Shown: positions 1-7,800 of the stretch, one piece after another
Position numbering within the stretch: the stretch's first letter is position 1
Layout of the letters: each line of letters begins with the position of its first letter
From: Kutzneria buriramensis
Lineage (GTDB): Bacteria > Actinomycetota > Actinomycetes > Mycobacteriales > Pseudonocardiaceae
Direction of reading: 5' to 3'
DNA length: 64,000 bases
Assembly (NCBI RefSeq): GCF_043575855.1
Contig: NZ_CP144375.1
Span: 8,680,001 to 8,744,000, forward strand
Made by a program: the position numbers and the translations under genes
The notes under the pieces: model-generated
Database searches by the model: none
Told to the model about the DNA's origin: nothing
What the model saw: the letters and a program-made list of their open reading frames with translations, nothing else

Positions 1-1
1 G

Positions 2-3000
2 GCCGGCATCGACCCGGCGACGCTGAAGGGCAGCAACACCGGCGTGTTCGCCGGCATGATGTACCACGACTACGCGACCAACAACAACACCGGATCCATT
101 GCTTCCGGCCGGGTTTCGTACGTGTTCGGGCTGGAGGGCCCGGCGGTCACCGTTGACACCGCGTGCTCGTCGTCGCTGGTGGCGCTGCACTGGGCGATCC
201 AGGCCCTGCGCACCGGCGAGTGCTCGCTGGCGCTGGCCGGCGGCGTGACCGTGATGGCGACGCCGGAGACGTTCGTGGAATTCAGCAGGCAGCGCGGGCT
301 TTCGCCGGACGGCCGGTGCAAGTCCTTCGCCGGTCGGACGGATGGCACCGGCTGGGGCGAGGGCGTCGGCTTGCTGTTGGTGGAGCGGCTTTCGGACGCA
401 GTCCGAAATGGACACGAGGTGCTGGCGGTCGTCCGGGGCTCCGCGATCAACCAGGATGGTGCGTCGAACGGCCTCACCGCACCGAATGGTCCCGCGCAGC
501 AGCGGGTCATCCGGCAGGCGCTGGCCAATGCCGGCCTGGAGACGTCCGATGTGGACACTGTGGAGGCGCACGGCACCGGCACCACCCTGGGCGACCCCAT
601 TGAGGCGCAGGCCCTGCTGGCGACATATGGCCAGGATCGGGACGAGCCCCTGTGGCTGGGGTCGATCAAGTCGAACATGGGCCACACGCAGGCCGCCGCC
701 GGTGTCGCCGGGATCATCAAGATGGTCATGGCCATGCGCAATGGCGTGCTGCCCAAGACCCTGCACGTCGACGAGCCGACCCCGCACGTGGACTGGACCG
801 CCGGCAGCGTCGAGCTGCTGACCGAGTCCCGGCCCTGGCCTTCAGTGGATCGGCCGCGCCGGGCGGGGGTCTCGTCGTTCGGCATCTCCGGCACCAACGC
901 CCACGTGATCATCGAGCAGGCGCCCGTCGGCTCGGAACCCGAGCGGGAGATCGCGCCGAGGGTTCTGCCGTGGGTGATCTCCGGCAAGACCCGGGAGGCG
1001 TTGCGCGCGCAGGCAAGCAACCTCCTGACCAGGGTCGACGACCTCGAACCGCTGGACGTCGCCCACTCGCTGACCAGCACCCGGGCCGCCTTCGAGCACC
1101 GGGGCGTGGTGGTCGCCGACCACCGTGACGACCTGGTCCGGGGCCTGATCGCCCTGTCCTCGGGGACGTCCGGCGCGGGCGTCGTCACGGGGACCGCGAC
1201 CAGCGGCAAGACGGCGTTCCTGTTCACCGGTCAGGGGTCGCAGCGGATCGGCATGGGCCGGGAGCTGCACGAGAAGTTCCCGGTGTTCGCGGCGGCCTGG
1301 GATGCGGCGATCGACTCGGATGTCGTGTGGGGTGACGACCAGGAGGCTCTGAACCAGACCGGCAATGCTCAGCCCGCGCTGTTCGCGTTCGAGGTGGCGC
1401 TCTATCGACTTCTCGAGTCGTGGGGCGTGAGGCCGGACTTCGTCGCCGGTCACTCGGTCGGCGAGATCGCCGCGGCGCACGTGGCCGGTGTTCTGTCGCT
1501 GGAGGATGCGAAGGCGCTGGTCAGTGCGCGTGGTCGGCTGATGCAGGCGCTGCCGACCGGCGGTGCGATGGTGGCATTGCAAGCCTCCGAGGAAGAAGTG
1601 ACTCTCCGGGATGGTGTAGGTATTGCCGCGGTCAACGGGCCGCAGTCGGTGGTGATCTCCGGCGACGAGGAGGCCGTGCTCGCCATCAAGGCCGACTTCG
1701 ACGCTCGCGCCCGGAAGACAAGCCGCTTGAAGGTCTCGCACGCGTTCCACTCGCCGCTGATGGAGCCGATGCTCGAGGAGTTCCGCGACGTCGTCGCCGG
1801 TCTGGGCTTCAGCGAGCCCAGAATTCCGGTGGTGACCACCTCGGCCGGCGGTGGCCAGTGGCACGAGCCGGAGTACTGGGTCGACCACGTCCGGGAGGCT
1901 GTGCGGTTCGCGGACGCGATCACCAGCCTCAACGCCCAGGGCGTGACCAAGTTCGTCGAGGTCGGCCCGGACGGTGTGCTGACCGGCATGGGCGCGGCCT
2001 GCGTGGACGGCACGTTCGTCGCCACGCAGCGGCGGGAGCGGCCGCAGGAGCAGGAGCTCGTCGCCGGCATTGCGCAGGCCTACGCCAGCGGCGTCGCCGT
2101 CGACTGGACCAGGTTCTTCACCGGCGCCCGCAAGGTCGATCTGCCGACGTACGCCTTCCAGCACCAGCGGTTCTGGCTGCGCGCAGACCAGCTCAGCGGC
2201 GGCGGCGACGCGGCGTCGATGGGCCTGACCACCGCCGATCACCCGCTGCTCGGCGCGGCGGTTCCGCTCGCCGGCTCCGACGGCGTGGTGTTCACCGGCC
2301 GGCTGTCGCCGAACACCGTGCCGTGGCTGGCCGATCACGTCGTCGGCGGCTCGATCTTCTTCCCCGGCAGCGGATTCGTCGAGCTGGCGGTCCGCGCCGG
2401 CGACCACGTCGGCTGTGACGTCGTCGAGGACCTGACCCTGGAGGCGCCGCTCGTGCTGCCGGAACGCGGCAGCGTGGCGATCCAGGTCGTGGTCGACGAG
2501 AACAAGGCCATCGGCATCTACTCGCGTGTCGACGACGACGAACCGTGGACCCGGCACGCCACCGGCCGACTCGGCGCCGGTGCACCGGCCGCCGGCACGG
2601 TCGAATGGCCGCCGGCCGACGCCGAGCCCATCGGCCTCGACGGCCTGTACGACAACCTCGCCGACGCCGGTCTCGCTTACGGCCCGGTGTTCCAGGGGTT
2701 GCAGACCGCGTTCAAGCGTGGCGACGAGGTGTTCGCCGAGGTCACGCTGCCCGACGACGTCGAGATCGACGGCTACGGCCTGCACCCGGCGCTGCTCGAC
2801 GCCGCCCTGCACGCGATCAGCCTCACCGGCGTGACCGGCGACCAGGCCGCGCTGCCGTTCGCCTGGGGTGGTGTCGCACTGCATGCCACCGGCGCGAAGG
2901 CCTTGCGCCTCAGGGTGAAGCCCGTCGGCGAGGGCACGGTCGAGCTGCACGCCGTCGACCCCGCCGGCGGTGCCGTCGCCACCGTGACCACGCTTGCGCT

Positions 3001-4693
3001 GCGGGCCGTTGCCATGGATCAGCTGACGTCCAGCCGTGCCAACGATTCGCTGTTCGGGCTGACGTGGACGCCGATCACCGCGAGCCCGGCGGACACCGCC
3101 GGCTGGGAGGTGTTCGAGCCGACCGGTGATGTGCGTGAGGCGACCTACGCGACGCTGGCCGAGCTGCAGAGGGAAACTCAGCTGGTGGTGGTGACTCGCG
3201 GCGGCCTTTCCGGTTCCGCTGTCACGGGTCTGGTCCGTTCGGCCTGGTCCGAGAGCCCCGGCCGGGTCGTCCTGGTCGACCTCGAGCCCGGTGCCCCGAT
3301 GGACGGGCTCGCCGAGATCATCGGCTCGGGCGAGCCGCAGGTCCGGGTGCGCGGAGGCGAGATCCAGGCGGCCAGGATCACGCGCGTCGCGATGCCGGAG
3401 CCGCAGAATCCCTTCACCGGCAAGGTGTTGCTGACCGGCGGCACCGGTGGTCTCGGCGCGAAGCTGGCCCGGCACCTGGTGGCCAACCACGGCGTCACGG
3501 ATCTGGTGCTGACCAGCCGCCGCGGCGCAAAGGCCCCCGGGGCCAAGGACCTGCAGAAGGAGTTGGAGGCGCTCGGCGCCAAGGTGACGATCGCCGCCGC
3601 CGACGCGTCCGACAAGAAGTCCCTGAAGAAGGTGATCAGCAAGGACCTCAAGGCGGTCATCCACGCGGCCGGTGTTCTGGACGACGGCGTGATCTCGGCG
3701 CTGACGCCGGAGCGTCTGGACAAGGTGTTCCGTCCCAAGGTCGACGCCGCATGGAACCTGCACGAGCTGACCAAGGACCTGGCCCTGGATGCGTTTGTGC
3801 TGTTCTCCTCGGCTGCCGGCACGTTGGGCACGCCGGGTCAGGGCAACTACGCCGCCGCCAACGCATTCCTCGATGGCCTCGCCGAACTTCGCCACAGCGA
3901 AGGACTGCCGGCGGTGTCGCTGGCGTGGGGCCTCTGGGACGACGGCATGGGCGGCGATCACGCGGACACCGCCCGCATGCAGAAGTCCGGCGTCCTGGGC
4001 CTCAGCACCGAGGAAGGCCTGGCGCTGTTCGACGCGGTCGCAGGCAGCGAAACCCCCAACCTGATGCCGATCCGCATCGACGTCCGGGCGCTCAACGCCG
4101 CGGGTGTCGACCGGCTGCCGCCCGTGTTCCACGGCCTGGTCCGGCCCACCCGCCGGGCGGCCGGCGGCGCGGCGGCGGGGTCGTTGCGGGACAAGCTGAT
4201 CGGACTCCCGATCGAGGATCGTGCCAGCACCGTCCTGGATATGGTGCGTCGGGAAGCCGCCGCCGTGCTCGGCCACGCCGGGCCGGAGGCGATCGAACCG
4301 GAGCGTGCCTTCAGCGAACTGGGCTTCGACTCGCTGTCGGCGGTGGAGTTCCGCAACCAGGTCAACACGGTGACCGGACTGAAGCTGCCGGCCACGCTGA
4401 TCTTCGACTACCCCAGCTCGCAGGCGCTGGCCGAGCACCTGCTCGACGAGCTGGCGCCGACCGTCACCGACGGCGGCGGGGAGGACGAGATCCGGCGGGC
4501 GCTCCAGTCCATCCCGCTGGCCCGGCTACGGGACTCCGGGCTGATGGACAGCCTGCTCGAACTCGCCGGCGTGCGGGTCGAGAAGGCCGTGGTCGAGGCC
4601 GAGGAGACGGAGTCGATCGACGACATGGACACCGACAGCCTGATCTCGATGGCGCTCGGCGATCTGGACCTCGACGGCGCGATGGAGGCGTGA
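2..4693 (+). CDS. Modular type I polyketide synthase, 3' part (KS-AT-DH-KR-ACP, C-terminal docking)
   Basis: The reading frame is open from the first base, so the gene starts left of the window; the first ATG (44) lies inside the ketosynthase and is not the start. Domains in order: KS lacking its N-terminus, with the TACSSS cysteine motif near 160 and EAHGTGTT near 566; AT about 1200-2080 with GHSVGE and HAFHS, the malonyl-CoA signature; DH about 2236-2850 with an intact H-x3-G-x4-P motif (His at 2336) and a DAALH motif; KR about 3418-3960 with TGGTGGLG and an LDD motif (B-type); ACP about 4240-4450 with LGFDSL. There is no enoylreductase. The last 80 residues resemble a C-terminal docking domain (IPLARLRDSGL helix, then an acidic tail), expected to hand the chain to the next PKS. 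By position this is probably the penultimate extension module. Confidence 0.95.
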   Translation, partial: AGIDPATLKGSNTGVFAGMMYHDYATNNNTGSIASGRVSYVFGLEGPAVTVDTACSSSLVALHWAIQALRTGECSLALAGGVTVMATPETFVEFSRQRGLSPDGRCKSFAGRTDGTGWGEGVGLLLVERLSDAVRNGHEVLAVVRGSAINQDGASNGLTAPNGPAQQRVIRQALANAGLETSDVDTVEAHGTGTTLGDPIEAQALLATYGQDRDEPLWLGSIKSNMGHTQAAAGVAGIIKMVMAMRNGVLPKTLHVDEPTPHVDWTAGSVELLTESRPWPSVDRPRRAGVSSFGISGTNAHVIIEQAPVGSEPEREIAPRVLPWVISGKTREALRAQASNLLTRVDDLEPLDVAHSLTSTRAAFEHRGVVVADHRDDLVRGLIALSSGTSGAGVVTGTATSGKTAFLFTGQGSQRIGMGRELHEKFPVFAAAWDAAIDSDVVWGDDQEALNQTGNAQPALFAFEVALYRLLESWGVRPDFVAGHSVGEIAAAHVAGVLSLEDAKALVSARGRLMQALPTGGAMVALQASEEEVTLRDGVGIAAVNGPQSVVISGDEEAVLAIKADFDARARKTSRLKVSHAFHSPLMEPMLEEFRDVVAGLGFSEPRIPVVTTSAGGGQWHEPEYWVDHVREAVRFADAITSLNAQGVTKFVEVGPDGVLTGMGAACVDGTFVATQRRERPQEQELVAGIAQAYASGVAVDWTRFFTGARKVDLPTYAFQHQRFWLRADQLSGGGDAASMGLTTADHPLLGAAVPLAGSDGVVFTGRLSPNTVPWLADHVVGGSIFFPGSGFVELAVRAGDHVGCDVVEDLTLEAPLVLPERGSVAIQVVVDENKAIGIYSRVDDDEPWTRHATGRLGAGAPAAGTVEWPPADAEPIGLDGLYDNLADAGLAYGPVFQGLQTAFKRGDEVFAEVTLPDDVEIDGYGLHPALLDAALHAISLTGVTGDQAALPFAWGGVALHATGAKALRLRVKPVGEGTVELHAVDPAGGAVATVTTLALRAVAMDQLTSSRANDSLFGLTWTPITASPADTAGWEVFEPTGDVREATYATLAELQRETQLVVVTRGGLSGSAVTGLVRSAWSESPGRVVLVDLEPGAPMDGLAEIIGSGEPQVRVRGGEIQAARITRVAMPEPQNPFTGKVLLTGGTGGLGAKLARHLVANHGVTDLVLTSRRGAKAPGAKDLQKELEALGAKVTIAAADASDKKSLKKVISKDLKAVIHAAGVLDDGVISALTPERLDKVFRPKVDAAWNLHELTKDLALDAFVLFSSAAGTLGTPGQGNYAAANAFLDGLAELRHSEGLPAVSLAWGLWDDGMGGDHADTARMQKSGVLGLSTEEGLALFDAVAGSETPNLMPIRIDVRALNAAGVDRLPPVFHGLVRPTRRAAGGAAAGSLRDKLIGLPIEDRASTVLDMVRREAAAVLGHAGPEAIEPERAFSELGFDSLSAVEFRNQVNTVTGLKLPATLIFDYPSSQALAEHLLDELAPTVTDGGGEDEIRRALQSIPLARLRDSGLMDSLLELAGVRVEKAVVEAEETESIDDMDTDSLISMALGDLDLDGAMEA

Positions 4694-4889
4694 GGGCGGA
4701 TGGCCGAGCGGGCGGGAGAGGGCGGTCGCCGTGGACCTGGACGACGCGATGCGGGAGGCATGAGGCGGATGGCGGAGTCCGAGGGGAAGCAGCGCGGTGC
4801 GGGAGGCGTGAGGCGGATGGCCGGGCCCGACACGAAGATGGTCGGCGTGCACCACGCCGACTCGACGCGGGAAGCGTGAGACTGCGATG
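4691..4889 (+). repeat. Degenerate tandem copies of a PKS gene junction (stop / RBS / start)
   Basis: Between the two PKS genes the pattern GGAGGCGTGA-GGCGG-ATG-GCC-GAG recurs four times. TGA triplets lie at 4691, 4761, 4809 and 4877, and ATGs at 4700, 4769, 4817 and 4887. Steps are about 69, 48 and 70 bases. Words after each ATG read MAER, MAESEGK, MAGPDTK and finally MAESDKK, the true start of the next PKS. The first three ATGs share one frame, open from 4700 to the TGA at 4877. This looks like duplicated and decayed copies of the gene end plus docking-domain start. It is a spacer with several potential translation starts rather than a convincing gene. Confidence 0.7.
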
Positions 4890-7800
4890 GCCGAATCCGA
4901 CAAGAAGCTGGTCGACGCGCTGCGGGCGTCGCTGAAGGAGACCGAGCGGCTGCGGGTGCAGAACCGCAGGCTGACGGCGACCCTGCGCGAGCCGATCGCC
5001 ATCGTCGGCATGTCCTGCCGATACCCCGGTGGGGTTTGTTCGCCGGAGGAGCTGTGGCGGCTGGTCGCGGACGGCGTGGACGCGGTGACGTCGTTCCCGA
5101 CCGACCGCGGCTGGGACACCGACCGGCTCTACGACCCGACCGGCGAGCGCCCCGGCACCACGTACACCGACCAGGGCGGCTTCCTGCACCGGGCGGCCGA
5201 CTTCGACCCGGCGTTCTTCGGCATCTCGCCGCGCGAGGCCCTGGTCATGGACCCGCAGCAGCGCCTGCTGCTGGAGGCGACCTGGGAGGCGTTGGAGCGG
5301 GCGGGCATCGACCCGACGACGCTGAAGGGCAGCAGCACCGGCGTCTTCGCCGGCATGATGTATCACGACTACGCCGCCAACAACTCCACCGGCGCGATCG
5401 CCTCCGGCCGCGTCTCCTACACGTTCGGCTTCGAGGGGCCGGCGGTGACGATCGACACCGCCTGCTCGTCGTCGCTGGTTGCTCTGCACTGGGCGGTTCA
5501 GGCTCTGAGGGCCGGCGACTGCTCGCTGGCGCTGGTCGGCGGCGTGGCCGTGATGGCGACGCCGGAGACGTTCGTCGAGTTCAGCAAGCAACGCGGCCTG
5601 TCCAGGGACGGCCGGTGCAAGTCCTTCGCCGGCGCGACGGACGGCACCGGCTGGGGCGAGGGCGTCGGCATGCTCGTGGTGGAGCGGCTTTCCGACGCCC
5701 GTCGCAACGGACACGAGGTGCTGGCGATCGTCCGCGGCAGCGCGATCAACCAGGACGGCGCGTCGAACGGCCTGACCGCGCCCAACGGCCCGTCGCAGCG
5801 CCGGGTGATCAAGGCCGCGCTGGCGGCGGCGCAGGTGTCGGCCGACCAGGTCGACATGGTGGAGGCGCACGGCACCGGCACCACCCTGGGCGATCCCATT
5901 GAGGCGCAGGCACTTCTGGCGACCTACGGCCAGGACCGAACTGAGCCCCTGTGGCTGGGGTCGATCAAGTCGAACATGGGCCACGCCCAGGCGGCCGCCG
6001 GCGTCGCGGGCATCATCAAGGTCGTCATGGCCATCCGCAACCGGACCATGCCGAAGACCCTGCACGTGGACGTGCCGACGCCGCAGGTGGACTGGAGCGC
6101 CGGCAACATCGAGCTGCTGACCGAGACCCGCGCCTGGCCGGCGGCGGATCGCCCGCGCCGGGCGGGGATCTCGTCGTTCGGCATCTCCGGCACCAACGCG
6201 CACGTGATCATCGAGGAGGCCCCTGAGGAGGAGGTCGCCGAACGCACGGTGATAGACCGACCGGTGCCGTGGATCCTGTCCGCGAAGACGCCGGAAGGTC
6301 TCGACGCGCAGGCTTCGAGGCTGTCCTCGGTGGACGGTCAGCCGCTGGATATCGCCTACTCGCTGGCCACGAGCAGGGCAATGTTCGAGCACCGCGGCGT
6401 GATTGTCGGCACCGACTTGGAGGAGCTGCGGCGGGGCGCGCAGGCGTTGGCCGATGGCGTTTCGACGTCGCGTGGCCTGGCCAAGGGCGCCGGTTCGACG
6501 GCGTTCCTGTTCACGGGACAGGGCGCGCAGCGCGTCGGCATGGGCGGCGACCTGTACGAGGCGTTTCCGGTGTTCGCCGAGGCGTGGGACGCGGCCGTCG
6601 ACCACTCGATGGCGTCCGTGGTGTGGGGCGACGATCAGGACGCCTTGAACCGTACGGAATTCGCGCAGCCCGCACTGTTCGCGTTCGAGGTGGCCCTGTA
6701 CCGGCTGCTGGAATCCTGGGGCGTGAAGCCGAACTTCGTCGCCGGGCACTCGGTCGGCGAGATCGCCGCGGCGCACGTCGCCGGCGTGTTCTCCCTGGAG
6801 GACGCCCGGAAGCTGGTGGCCGCCCGCGGCAAGCTGATGCAGGCCCTGCCGGCCGGCGGCGCGATGGTGGCCATCCTGGCCACCGAGGACGAGGTCACCC
6901 TGGTCGACGGCGTGGGCATCGCTGCGGTGAACGGTCCGCAGTCGGTGGTGATCTCCGGCGTCGAAGAGGCCGTGCTCGAGATCAAGGCCGACTTCGAGGC
7001 GAAGGGCCGCAAGACCACGCGGCTCAAGGTCTCGCACGCGTTCCACTCGCCGCTGATGGAACCGATGCTCGACGAGTTCCGCAAGGTCGTCGAGGCCATC
7101 GAGTTCGCCGAGCCGACCATCCCGATGGTGACGACCTCGGCCGGCGGCGGAGCGGTCGACACCGTCGACTACTGGGTCGACCACGTCCGGGCCGCCGTAC
7201 GCTTCGCCGACGCCGTCAAGACGCTGTCCAGCAAGGGCGTCACCAGGTTCGTCGAGGTCGGGCCGGACGGCGTGCTGACCGGCATGGCCCAGGCCTGCGT
7301 GGACGAGGGCGCGTTCGTCGCCACCCAGCGTCGGGACAAGCCGCAGGAGCGCGAGCTGGTTTCCGGCCTGGCGCAAGCGTTTGCCCACGGCGTTGCCGTC
7401 GACTGGCACCGGTTCTTCGAGGGGCGCGAGGCGCGGCGGGTCGATCTGCCGACCTACGCGTTCCAGCACCAGGCGTTCTGGCTGAGCGCGCAGGACTATC
7501 TGGCCAACTCGTGGCTGGGCGGCGGCGCGGGCGACGTGGTGTCGGCCGGGCTCGAGTCCGCAGGCCACCCGCTGCTCGGCGCGGTGCTGACCGCCCCGGA
7601 CGGCGACGGTCTCGTGCTCACCGGCCGCCTCTCGCCGAGCACCCTGCCGTGGCTGGCCGATCACGTCGTCGGTGGCTCGATCTTCTTCCCGGGCACCGGG
7701 TTCGTGGAACTGGCGCTGCGCGCCGGCGAGTTCGTCGGCTGCGACACCGTCGAGGAGTTGACGCTGGAGGCGCCGCTCGTGCTGCCGGAGCGTGGCGGCG

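Noticed and set aside
4700..4879. 59-codon frame in the PKS junction
   Set aside because: Arg/Gly-rich, made of junction repeats, no family; treated as a repeat, not a gene.
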